Part shown: piece after piece, positions 42,904 to 53,540 of the stretch | Layout of the letters: each line of letters starts with the position of its first letter | How positions within the stretch are numbered: position 1 is the first letter of the stretch | NCBI RefSeq assembly: GCF_016920785.2 | Contig: NW_024609857.1 | Location: forward strand, 79,047,570-79,111,569 | Source of the DNA: Ixodes scapularis | Taxonomy: Eukaryota; Arthropoda; Arachnida; Ixodida; Ixodidae | DNA length: 64,000 bases | Direction: 5' to 3' | The notes under the pieces: generated by a model | What the model saw: the letters and a program-made list of their open reading frames with translations, nothing else | What the model was told of the DNA's origin: nothing | Database searches by the model: none | Made by a program: the position numbers and the translations under genes

Positions 42904-42938
42904 GCTAATAGTAATCAATATTATTGATTACTATTAGC
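42904..42938. repeat. Perfect 35-nt palindrome
   Basis: GCTAATAGTAATCAATA, a single T, then its exact complement. It lies 50 bp right of the foldback element. Could be a terminator-like or cruciform structure. Confidence 0.8.
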
Positions 42939-43404
42939 TATATCCCTAACAGCCATGCAAGTGTCTCTGTAAGAGAACATGCACATGGACTGTAGTAGGT
43001 GCCTCCAACTATAATTACGCTTCTCCACTCTGTGATTGCAGCCTCCGGAAGTTCTGAATTGGCAATCTTGCAGCATGCAGCAGTCGACTGGGGAAGTATT
43101 ATCGAAGCTGAAGAAAACATCCGCTGTCGAGCACATTCCAGGCTTGATCTGCGTCGTTTATTAAAGCAGTTTCCTGTTTTTTGTTTTTTTTTATTTTGAA
43201 AATGCTAGTCCTTAAAGGCAACACCCAGAAATTTTTAAGAAACTTCTACACATTATGCGGTCGAGCATGAAATGTGTCCCACATTGGATACAGTAAAACC
43301 CCAATTATGCGTCCCGGGTTTATGCACGACTGGACGAGTCAGCAGAAACTCACTGATTTCTTTTGATGTTCCAATGTGATAATAAAGATTGATTGGCACC
43401 TCTA

Positions 43405-43869
43405 TTACACAATTTCTAGGTTACCTTCATAGTTGCATGAGGGTTCTAGCTTCTTCAGATTCCAGCAGATTATCAGCTTAAAGGCTGTTTGGAAGTTCGC
43501 AAATCTTTGTCCCGTAATTGTTGTTTTTTGGATTATCCAATGTTGTCGCGCAGTCTCCTGAAAGTCATGTAATCGAGGCACCACTATATCCTCCAGCTTT
43601 GAAAACGCCTCAACCGATTGAATGCTGCGTGCCCTAAAGTGGCTGAATGAGAACTTCTGCTGGCCACATTCGTGGAGTGTGGCAGCATCACTCGGAAAAT
43701 CATCGAAAGATAGTGGTGAACCTAATACACTATTTCCATCCAGTTCCCAGAATTTATAAGGCGTGCGTAGAGGCAATGAGGGATATATCTGTTGCAAAAA
43801 TTGTTCCCTGGGTTCTAACAGAATTATATTTAGGTTATGAAAATAATCAGCAGAAAGCAGTCCTGACAT
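43405..43869 (-). CDS. Unidentified open frame, 154 aa
   Basis: An uninterrupted minus-strand frame from an ATG at 43869. An acceptor-like CAATGTCAG precedes at 43863-43871 and a donor-like GTAACC occurs near 43424. It is rich in Phe, Leu and His (NIILLEPREQFLQQIYPSLP, PYKFWELDGNS, HECGQQKFSFSHFRARS) with no signal peptide or recognised domain. It could be an internal exon of a host gene, perhaps the same minus-strand gene as the exon at 41408-41591, or of an old transposase. Length alone is modest evidence. Confidence 0.3.
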   Translation of the reverse strand: MSGLLSADYFHNLNIILLEPREQFLQQIYPSLPLRTPYKFWELDGNSVLGSPLSFDDFPSDAATLHECGQQKFSFSHFRARSIQSVEAFSKLEDIVVPRLHDFQETARQHWIIQKTTITGQRFANFQTAFKLIICWNLKKLEPSCNYEGNLEIV

Positions 43870-44954
43870 TGTTGGGATGGCCTAAGCCTCCATGAAGAGA
43901 CACCCCATATACAGCATCTAATTAAAAAAAAGAACCTTTTAAAAAAAGAGGACGGGTCTGCTGAATCCTTGCAAACACGAAACAATTCAGAAATGAAACC
44001 AACAATACAGTTAGCGCTGTTTAAAGAACCATTACCTTTCTATGCCTTAACATTGCTAAGCTTCTTCCATAGATTCCAATGCCTATAGTCAGTTACAGGT
44101 TAAGAAGGTAGCGGCAAATGCCCCTCAAAGGGAATCAGATATCCCTCCGCCACCTCCGCATCCAATAGCGTCCCACCGTTTCCGTGACGTCGCGGCCAAC
44201 GCGCGAGGAGGGTCTTGCCTTTCTGTACATATTTGCTTTATCTTTCGACTTTGACTTAGCATTGTGGAAGCCACGAGAGGGAGATTAGAGTTCTCCCCCA
44301 CCGACGGAAACAAATACGACTTTCGGGGATTAGCTTCCCCCCCGATGGATACAAAGGCTGCTTTCAGGGGCTCGGTTCCCTCTCCGATGAATACAAAGGT
44401 CGCTTTCTTAAAAAGTGGGATCGGAGACAAGTGGGAATCCATTGAAGCGGAACAAGGATCGTTTCCAGTGAACTCTTCTTTCGACTGCGGAGAGATTTGA
44501 AACGGGCGCATCACACTTGTGGGAGGAGCTTCTCCTACCTTCTTGACTTGTAACCGACTATAGCTCTTCGCACATCCTGGTGGAATGTGGAAACTTAGGC
44601 CTCACATTATAAGGTCAGTAAGTATAGTTAAACCTCTCTAATAGGCACATTTTTTTGCTAGAACATATGGTTCGTTCACACTTCTAAAAAGCAGTCTTGC
44701 TGCCGACCGAATTTGGTCACCAAAAAAAGACCGAACTGTTCAGGCTTAGCAGAATGGACAATTGGGCGAGTTTACGGAAGAGATCATTATAACTTACAGT
44801 GCGACTAGGACAAGGAGAGACAGAGGAGAAAACACAGGCCAAGCGCTTAACGAGCAACTGATTCGATTGAAAAGGAAATACATATGATGATGCTGCTGCT
44901 CGTCCAGGCATGCCCCTCCGTGGTCCTGGCGCTTTTTCTTTCACTCAACACGAT
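43870..44954. other. Dispersed repeat at 44093-44205, otherwise unannotated
   Basis: 44093-44205 (GGTTAAGAAGGTAGCGGCAAA to GACGTCGCGG) matches 55668-55780 in the same orientation. Around it are open frames on both strands (44125-44514) without motifs. Confidence 0.4.
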
Positions 44955-45335
44955 ACCAGCCGAATTATCCGAGATCCAAAAAGCCGATCTCGCTCTTCAT
45001 CAAAGTCACTGTGGGCTGGCTCACACACAAGGATCCGTTTTGTGTTATGTAGTATGTCTGCATCATTTCTAGGGGTAGTTTCTGGTTGTGTCGGAACATC
45101 ACTGTCGTGTTGTTCAAAAGGCATCCGCAATCCCGGCAATGCATTGTGAGATGTGTGTGAGCGGTTCTTTTCATAGAACTGTGGTGTTTTCGTAGTCTTA
45201 TGTTGAGGCAACTCCCAGTTTGTCCTATGTAGGCACGCCCGCAAGAAAACGGGATGAGGGAAGATGTCGCATCGGAGCCGGTTGATTCGAAAAGTATCGG
45301 GAGCTGCAGGACGGCAGGTAGTCCCGCGGTTACGG
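44955..45335 (-). pseudogene. Penelope-like element, GIY-YIG endonuclease fragment
   Basis: The minus-strand frame reads FSCGRAYIGQTGSCLNIRLR, then HHSSMKRTAHTHLTMHC, CGCLLNNTTVM and CVSQPTVTLMKSEIGFL. YIGQT with the following Arg-rich helix is the hallmark of the GIY-YIG nuclease found at the C-terminus of Penelope-like retroelements. The catalytic Arg and Tyr/Gly core look retained (the usual G before YIG is A). The preceding reverse transcriptase is absent: the frame runs into the (TA)n cruciform at about 45352. A 5'-truncated fragment. Confidence 0.7.
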
Positions 45336-45351
45336 GGATAATCGTAAATAT

Positions 45352-45563
<212 letters not shown>

Positions 45564-45566
<3 letters not shown>

Positions 45567-46003
45567 ATCCGATCAAAAAAAGTAAACCCTACTTTTCGGC
45601 CCGCGTAAAAAACTACGCATCGCGGAACGCTCAAACTCCGCCAGAATGTAGCCCTAGCGGTCCAAGCAAGATTCCAACGTTTCAGCCCGATCCGATAACT
45701 TAATTAAAAGTTATAAGTGATTTTCTGAAATTTTCAAATGGGAAAATGGCCGCCGACGGAGTTTTCGAACACATGGGGCTCTATGACACCAGAAACCGAA
45801 AACGGGCAAAAATGGGCTCCATTTTCCCATTGAAATTTTCAGAAAATCACTATAACTTTTGATTAAGTTATCCGATCGGGCTGAAACTTTGGCATCTTGC
45901 TTGGACCACTAGGGTTACATTCTGGCGGAGTTTGAGCGTTCTGCGATGCCTAGTTGTTTTACGCGGGCCGAAAAGTAGGGTTTACTTTTCTCGATCGGAC
46001 CCT
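45564..46003. mobile_element. MITE with ~190-bp inverted arms
   Basis: Left end AGGATCCGATC, right end GATCGGACCCT. The arms share AGTAAACCCTACTTTTCGGC, ACTCCGCCAGAATGTA and AGTGATTTTCTGAAA. The loop is near 45745-45825. Inserted beside the TA repeat. No coding capacity. Confidence 0.75.
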
Positions 46004-46444
46004 GCATAATAAATTGTACAGGAATGCGCTTTTAAAACGTAGATTAATGTCATATAAATGCACGCGAACACCATGGCGCCACTCGACAAGGAACATTTTT
46101 TTCACGCCGCAACCAGATATTTTCTAACGTAGTTGCGCCATGGCCTTCCTTCTCCGGCGTTTTGACGTAACCACTTGTAGTGCTACGGCCTTATTTATAG
46201 GAGGTGTTGGCCCGTGACGACGCTCTTTCTCCTCCTTTTCTGAAAAACAGGAAAGGAGGAGCAAGCAAAAGGAGGGGAACGTACGCCGAGGCGCTTGCAC
46301 CGACGGCGAAGCGGCCGTGCCGGTGGCTCTCCCGCACGCCCTTTGGAGTCTGCTCCTTACGTGATCAGATTTCGGCGAATTGTGGCGCGGCGGCACGTGG
46401 ATTTAATGTTGCATCGGAGCGATGCACTTTTGAATACCGCATGC

Positions 46445-46825
46445 ATGAACGAGAAGAAACGCTTCTCCTTTCATCTATAAGATTCGTGCTTACTCTTACT
46501 GTGACCGTAAAAGCGGAGGAGGACGCCAGAATGACGTCTTTTTGTCATTCTCGCCCTAGCTCACTCCAGAAAATTGTAGGTCAAATATTCGATATACGAA
46601 ATGTAGTAAACGAGGAGCCGAGCGCGGCATTGCTGGCTCAAAAACTCTCCCGACGACGGGGGACATTCTCTCGCAATCTCACACCTGCCAGCTGTCAAGC
46701 CGACGTCGCGACGTCGTTCTATTGTTTCGATGGTCATTCTTTTTTTTTTTTGTTGATGGTGCATGCTCGCTGACTAAACCTTAATTCGCAGTTTATGCTT
46801 GTGGATCCATTTCCATTCCTGACAA
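46445..46825 (+). repeat. LTR-like dispersed repeat, copy 1
   Basis: Shares ordered blocks with 51155-51625: TCTATAAGATTCG, CGTAAAAG, TCATTCTCGCC, GGAGCCGAGCG and CCAGCTGTCA. Diverged and shorter than the other copy. A 189-residue open frame (46204-46773) crosses it without motifs. Confidence 0.4.
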
Positions 46826-47556
46826 TCCAATCACATATCTGGACCTGACAAGTTGGTTCGTATCATCCCCCCATTAGGGGCAATTTTATATTTAGTTATT
46901 TAAAAACAATTTTACACAATTTTAATGTTTTTGATGTTACTTGCAATTTAGATTTAGATTTTTTGATGCGACTTGCAGTTTTCTAGATATTTCCAAACAT
47001 TCAACTCAACCAATTTCAAAACTTGCAGTAAAGATGTATATTTTGTGGATAAGTGTAGAACACTGTCTGCCTACTGCCCTATATTGGCCTCTTGTCGATC
47101 TTTATAGGTAAGATCTGAAGTACATCATATCAACAAGTAGCATGTGACAAAGATCAAACTTTTGCAAGAAACACGCACGTGAGCTAATTAGGTAAGATCT
47201 CGACATACCTCATTCGATGTGGGAAAGTAGCAGCTCTTCGGCGGGATTTGTCGTTGAGGGTGTCAGCCTAGGAATATGGCTTGCAAAGAACTTTTTATCC
47301 TCAACAGCGTCCAAAATTCACCAACAAGCACTTGTGAACACTTGCTAAAAAAACAATGATGCAAAACTATTACTTAAGTAACACACAGACAACCCTTACA
47401 ATAAAATAAATGAAAGTCGGCACACACAGCTTTGTAAACTTTACTTAAGTTCCAAAAGTTGTTAATTGTCACTCACAGAGTCAATCCCGAGACACCTCTC
47501 TGGTTGATCCAAGTAGTTCTTTCACAAGCATGCTTGCCAGCCTCGTCATTTAAGTA
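46826..47556. other. No feature recognised
   Basis: AT-rich. TAAGATCT phrases recur at about 47110 and 47194 but no repeat unit is definable. Confidence 0.3.
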
Positions 47557-47557
47557 C

Positions 47558-47977
47558 GGTGCCTGGAACGCGTCTCCGACTGGTGTGTTTACCGGGTCCA
47601 AAAAAGTTCTCCCTTGATTTCCGCCTGATGACGTCATAGAAGTGTCATGCTGTCGCCGGTCGAGAACCTGGCGGCGACCCAATAGCTGTGGTGTGTGTGG
47701 CAGACGTCTGTTCTGCTGCAGGTCGCTCTCCAATGCGGCAGTCCACGGAAGCTGAAGCAGCCGGAAGTTGGGCGCCTGGAACGCCGTGACGACAGCGACA
47801 CTCGCGTTCGCCTGTGGTTTTCGCCAGCATTTCTACGACTAACCCCCAGGATCGCGACATGCAACAGCATGACACTCCGGCTTCTGCGACGTCATTTGTT
47901 GCCACTTTGGGACCACTTTTGATGTATGGGCGGGATAGGACGCTAAACACACCAGTCGGAGACGCGCTCCAGGCACC
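47558..47977. mobile_element. Small TIR element, ~34-bp TIRs
   Basis: GGTGCCTGGAACGCGTCTCC at 47558 matches inverted GGAGACGCGCTCCAGGCACC ending 47977, extending through GACTGGTGTGTTTA. TA lies one base outside both ends and TTAA slightly further, so either TA (mariner type) or TTAA (piggyBac type) insertion is possible. Internal frames lack transposase motifs. Confidence 0.65.
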
Positions 47978-48768
47978 ATAGTTTAAGTCCTTTGTCTCTC
48001 CCGTCTCTCCCGTTGGGACGTCATTCGCTCAAAGTTCCCCAGCTGCTCTTCGGCGGCCTTCCCTTTCTCTCTCGATGCTCTGTCGTTTACTCTTCTCGGA
48101 CAACTTTCCTCTTTCTTCTCGTGAATCGATCCGTCGTTCAACTTTAACTCCCAAGATAAAATCCTCCCTCGACGTGAGCTGCGATTCAAGGTCCTTAACA
48201 CATTCCTTGTGGGAATCTAGTCACACACACACAACTACGCAGAGACACTACTGTTCGCCAGAAGCAATATAGAACGACGAGGTCACCACTGCCCCCTGGA
48301 CGTGATGACATAATCAACACATGAAATTAAATTTGATATAATGAACACATAATTCAATATAACAAAACGCGAAGAGATGTAGCAGGTTGAGCGTGTTGGT
48401 TTCTAATGTACGATAAGGAAAGATGGGCATTGAAGACAAACAGACAAGACAGTCTTGTTTTTTTGTTTTTTGTTTTCAATGTTCCTCTTTCTTTATCAAA
48501 GAGATAGCGCGTTTGTACAGCACAGGCATAAAAACGAAAGAAAGCATGCTGCTCGCACCTGTAACGACCGTCTCTCTACCAATCTATAAAAAAACAATTC
48601 GTTGGTGAGCACGTGTTAGCAGGGCTCCTTGGTGGTGCTTGGCATTGGTCTATTTTGTGACGGCTCACTACAAGGAAGATTTAAAGAAGACACTGACTCA
48701 AGACTTAAAGATGCCTCTTACTCAACTTCTCCGAGGAAGAAATGCGCTTCACCGGCCGCTCTGCTCGG

Positions 48769-48801
<33 letters not shown>

Positions 48802-49640
48802 CTTCTTTGTGCGGCTTGCGTGGCGCGGCGGAGCGATTTTGCGGCGCGACACTGGGGCAACCGCCCTTCTCCTTCCTCTATCTTTCACTCCCCCTCCCCT
48901 ACCCCAAAACAAAGGTGACATATTCAGCTTCCGACTCAGCAACACTTCCTTTGATTTCCTCACTCTCAAGACTCTGACTGATTGACTGACTGAGCACCTA
49001 TTGGGACCACATGTCAGAACTAATATCACCTTAGCTTAACACCTTCGGACGTCGGCCGACTGCTCGAACTGCCGTTCAGACGGCACTTGAACTTCCCGCA
49101 AATGCGTCTCGGACGGCGCTCAGAACTGAGGCCACGGTTTCGCCGCACGCGAGTCTTTCTGACTCTTCGGAGCGAGCCACATGTATGAAGAAGGTACGCA
49201 GTTTTCAAATATCAAAATAACACCGGGAAGAAGGATAGTTAGGATCAAGCATAGCTTAGCACGCTCACGGTACACTACAATGCTTGAAAGAGCGGGGAAA
49301 CGCTTACCGCCGCTTGGACCAGTCGTCCGTCTGCTGTCCGCAACCAAGATGAGGCGTCATCCAGCTCTTAGTAATCGCGTGCTATTCTTGAACACGGTAT
49401 TGGTAAGAGAGGTATCTAAAATATGCGCTAAAACGGTTATACCGTCGAAAGGATTGCGATTCTCGAAGCTTGCCGAGCCCCAACGGAAGTTGATGGCAAT
49501 AGTTATGGTCTTGTGCAGTCTTCAAGAGTCTTGTTGTATTTTGAAACTCTCGTAACTGACCCCGCGAGTATGACGTCACCGCTCCAAGGAAATCTTTGCT
49601 AGGGGCGTTGTAATGGGGGGCTCTCTTTCTAAGGACGAAA
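47978..49640. other. No gene recognised; G31 homopolymer
   Basis: 48771-48801 is 31 consecutive G. The rest has short open frames on both strands without motifs, and CT-rich stretches near 48000-48120. Confidence 0.4.
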
Positions 49641-50500
49641 TATTGACTTTTTACTAAATGTGAAGGTTCTTGGTGTGATTTTTAATGAGTACATGAGCTG
49701 GGACGCCGAAGTAAATGCATAGCTGGCAGACTTTCAGAAGTTGTGGGCATTATTTTTAAATCTCGTAATATATTACCACTTTGGTTTTAGTTCTTCTTTA
49801 TAACTCTCTCCTTTACTCTTGCTATAATTACTGCTTCCTTGTTTGGGGCAGCACAACGGTTACAAATATGCATCACTTGCATGCTCTCCAGAACAGAATA
49901 ATTCGAATTATGTGCAATGCGGAGATCAACGCTCACACATTACAACTTTTCAGAAATCTTCATATAGTTCCTATCACAAAGCATTATAATTATAAACTTC
50001 TAACATATCAGACGTCTGTAAAAGAAAATCAACCTGTTTTTTTTTTTTGTTGTTGTTGTCAATCGCCATTATGAAGCAGAGAGTGCCTGCATATGCAGGG
50101 CGTTGTGTTGACACATGGTCAACGCCTCGCTCGAGAACAGGCTACGTCCTCCAGATGTTGCAGTACTCGTTGCCTAATGTTATAAACAAAACAGAAAGCC
50201 TGGGCACGGATTTGATGAGTTTGAGCAGAAAGGATATTCGTTCATTGTTTCTATAGTGTTATTTGTGCCTATTCTTGATGGGATTTCCGACCTGCAAGAA
50301 ATGTTCGTGATGTACGTTTTTTTATGTTGTGTGCTTTGATTTTATGTAAACCTTGTTCTACGGGTCACTAGTATGTAAACTATTCTCTCTCGTACTGGTG
50401 GGGAGGAGAAACTCTGTCAAGCGACAACAGTCTGATTTTTTTTCTTCCTCCCCCTCTCCCCTGAGAGAAACAATAAATTTGAAGTTGAAGTTGAATTCCG
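49640..50500 (+). pseudogene. LINE 3' fragment with (TTGAAG)n tail
   Basis: About 49650-49720 reads VKVLGVIFNEYMSWD. 49781-50074 reads YNYCFLVWGSTTVTNMHHLH and QNRIIRIMCNA, the region after the RT palm. 50060-50256 gives the C-terminal end with LQYSLPNVIN. Frameshifts separate the parts and a T11 run lies at 50038. The tail TTGAAGTTGAAGTTGAA at 50476-50494 marks the 3' end. Similar in wording to LINE family A but not the same tail. 5'-truncated. Confidence 0.7.
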
Positions 50501-51154
50501 CTCCGAAATAAAGGTCGTTCAAGAATCGGCAGTGACATTGAAACATCTAAAAATAATAGATAAAGCAAGCCCAGGTTTCACACTTGCCACGACAGACGTT
50601 TGGCGAGAGTCGGCTGCTTCTGAAATATTTGCGACAGCAACTTCCGCTCCTCGATACGTCTCGATATGCGTTTTTCAAAGACGAGTACATGACGAACGCA
50701 CACGGGATGACTAACGTATGGAGTCTTCAACAACTTGAATCGTTTGGAAAACGATACGATTTTGATTTCGTGTTGTTTTTTTTCAAACATGCCAGACCTG
50801 AGAAAACTAACCGGGTGTATAAAAACGAATTGTATTTGCGTGCGATACAGAATACTGTCTGACGAAAATCATCACACGCATGAAGATCTGCTAAAAATAC
50901 AGCGAGAAGAGCATCTGTTTAGAAAATTATGTCAAAGCAGCACCGGTCCGTTTTTTTTCGATTCTTCAGTTAACGCGCACTGTAATGAAATAACAATTCT
51001 GTATACTCTAACATCAGCGGTTCGAGACCCCCAAACTTCGTTTTTCAGGCTCGCAATATGGGTGTCACGTACCGGCCTTGTAATCATAAACTCAGAAAGA
51101 AATATCGACTGATTCTTCAGTCTTGAGTAGACCCCAAGCGTGCACGACTGGGAA
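50501..51154. other. No gene recognised
   Basis: Open frames to 125 codons (50735-51112) start at TTG and lack motifs. GGTTCGAGACC at 51018 resembles a tRNA box B, but no box A precedes it. Confidence 0.3.
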
Positions 51155-51625
51155 GGATTGAATGCTTCTGCGTGCCTCTAGAAGATTCGAGTTTACTCGT
51201 ACCCTTAGCGTAAAAGGCAAAGAGGCGAATAATCCCCTTGCCTCGTCATTCTCGCCATCGCTCGCTACGAACATTTTATAACTCGGCGACAACTTTCCTT
51301 GGCAATGCACTGAAAGGCACAGGCATGCGTTCCCCCTCCCATTTTGAGCACTGAATAAAGCTGTGCGCGGATGCGGGCTTTCCTCTCCTCCCCTCAAATG
51401 TCAAGAAAAGTTGGCGCCGAGTATAGGTTGAATGCTCGAGATGCCGAGTGTAGTTGATAAGGAGCCGAGCGTAGCTTGATCGACTCACAGCCAGCTGTCA
51501 CAGCAACGCATCATGTTTCGTTGCTCCCGCCGTCGACACTCATGCTTTATTTTGTTTATAGGCACAAGTTCGCCAATTAAATCTTTATTTTTGTTTTACG
51601 CTTGTCAATTCCTTTCCCTCTGGTA
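51155..51625 (+). repeat. LTR-like dispersed repeat, copy 2
   Basis: The partner of 46445-46825, longer. Includes AATAAAG (51354) and AATTAAATC (51574) poly(A)-like signals and TTGCCTCGTCATTCTCGCC. No second LTR of its own nearby, so possibly a solo LTR. Confidence 0.4.
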
Positions 51626-51740
51626 CACTATATATATATATGGCTCAGGTCGAAACGTCGACCTATGTGTAATAAAACTCCACGAAAAGCATCAAGGTAC
51701 GTTTACTTTCCTATGCACTTTTCGTCGTCCTACGCAGCAG

Positions 51741-51745
<5 letters not shown>

Positions 51746-51805
<60 letters not shown>

Positions 51806-51806
51806 G
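51746..51806. repeat. (TC)n-(TA)n microsatellite
   Basis: About 18 TC units followed by about 11 TA units. A short TA run also occurs at 51629-51641. Confidence 0.95.
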
Positions 51807-53364
51807 AATCGGGCAGTTCATTTGATCGCGCAGATGTGCACTTCAAGCAACTGTGCTGTAAGAAATCCTTGAAACGTGTGCCGGTCTGCTTCGACTTAGA
51901 TGCACTTTACGTGGTCTTCGTCGTGCATGATTCAGCTTCACAGTGTCTTCTCAAATATTGCTGAAGCGAACCCCACGGGAAGGCAATCGCGCGCTCGGGC
52001 ACCTCGAGCTTCGACCAAAGCTCTGCTCGGGCACTCTTCGCTTCAGAAATCACAAAGAAAGTTAACCCCGAGAATAGAAGTTTCGTCGATCGTCACAAAC
52101 CAGCGACCCCGCGAAGCCGTAGTGTGTTGTCTGCTAGCAAGGCGAAACCGCTTGTGAAACCTTATTACTGGCTTTTTTCATCGCTTTCATGGTGTGGAGA
52201 CGATAAAAAAAACGCTTCGTCATTAGATATGAAGAAAACACAACGCATACAAATATTATTTACTTTTTTATGAAAAAAATATCTAAAGTTACGTCGAGCC
52301 CCTATGCGTTTATATATAACAATCGCCATAGCAACGGTTTGTTTGCAGCGGAGCGCCATGTTGTGATGCCATCACTTGCGGAGTCAATTGCGAATCTCCA
52401 TTATATTATTGAAATAATGTCGCTCCAATAATATTGTGAAAAATTAACACATATTTGTTAATCTTAAGTTTTATCTCAAGTTTCAGTTAAATATGTTTAG
52501 GTTGTTTTTTCCGTGTAAAACCGAAGCTATATCAATCTACGTTTTCTTCATGTATTTACGTGTCTGCCTACGTCCGTACGTGTGTGTGTGCGCGCACGCA
52601 TGTGGATGCGTCAGCTTGGGTGTGTGTGTGCCTGCGCCTTTGTGTCCTTGCCTGTGCTTGCGTGCGCGTGTGCGTGCGTGCATGTTTGCGATGGGCTCGC
52701 ATGTGCGTGTGTGTGAGTGTGTGCGAGCGCGACCGCGTGTGTGTCTGTGTGTGCATTTTGTTGAACTTAGCCAGCTCGCAGACCAATTGAATGTTCTGGA
52801 CACCGTAATAAACACTAATTTATTTATTATTATTTTTGTCATTATACTGAAAAAATATTGTGGGGACAAAACGTTCGTCCCAGCTGCTTTGTATATATAC
52901 TTTTTATTACCATTATTAATGGCCCACAGTCACCTAGCCATTCGCTGCTTCGATGCCCTAAAGGATTTTCTCTTCGACTCCTTACCGTGATATTTCCGTT
53001 TTGTAGTTTTTAGACAAGCTCCCGCAAGGTTCCCGCACCGGCTTAGATCCCCGCCGTTGCCACCCGGCATCCACTCAACAGTGATGTGTCTTCTCTGTCA
53101 GGCTGCTTCAAGTAGCGGAAGTATACACCCTGCCCCTGGATCATGGAATGTCTGCAGCTTGTGGCTTGGGATTACCAGTGCATACCTGACAAGCGAACTG
53201 CGGCTTCCAATCTTCCGCTGATGATAGTGAAATTAATGCAAAGATGCCAGCGAGCTGGACAAGAATAACGATTCTAAACCCTGGAGAAGGGGAATCAGAC
53301 GAAAAAGTATAAACACAAATTTCTAAACATGGCTATAAAACCCGTTTTACCTTCCGACATCCAA
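51807..53364. other. GT-rich cryptic repeat; no gene
   Basis: 52575-52760 is dominated by TG/GTGTGC phrases, producing artefactual open frames rich in Val/Cys or Thr/His on the two strands. Nothing else recognisable. Confidence 0.5.
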
Positions 53365-53540
53365 CTCCTGGTTAGCTCTGTTGGTAAGCGCTCCACTGGA
53401 AATGGAGAGGTTCCTTGTTCGATACCTGGAGCAGGCGGAATTTTTCATTCGCGCACCAGTCACCTATAGCTGTGTTTGTAGATTTGAATTTGTCCTTTGT
53501 CCGCCTTGTTCCCCTTTTCAAGGGGTTATTATCGTCAATC
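53365..53540 (+). mobile_element. tRNA-derived SINE (head and part of body)
   Basis: CTCCTGG (53365) pairs with CCTGGAG (53425-53431) but for one mismatch. TAGCTC...TTGGTA is a box A-like D arm. CTCCA-CTGGAAA-TGGAG is a perfect anticodon arm with anticodon GGA. GGTTCCTTGTTCGATACC is box B-like. No long variable arm and a poor T stem, so this is a SINE head rather than a working tRNA-Ser. The body's 3' end is not defined. Confidence 0.6.

Noticed and set aside
46204..46773. 189-residue open frame as a host gene
   Set aside because: Crosses the LTR-like repeat, GC-rich start, no motifs, no splice signals.
48629..48985. Gly-rich or Pro-rich proteins
   Set aside because: Translation of the G31 run.
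51018..51028. tRNA box B-like GGTTCGAGACC
   Set aside because: No box A or cloverleaf upstream.
52493..52990. 165-residue Cys/Val-rich frame and its minus-strand His/Thr-rich partner
   Set aside because: Low-complexity GT/GC repeat; no stops because of composition.
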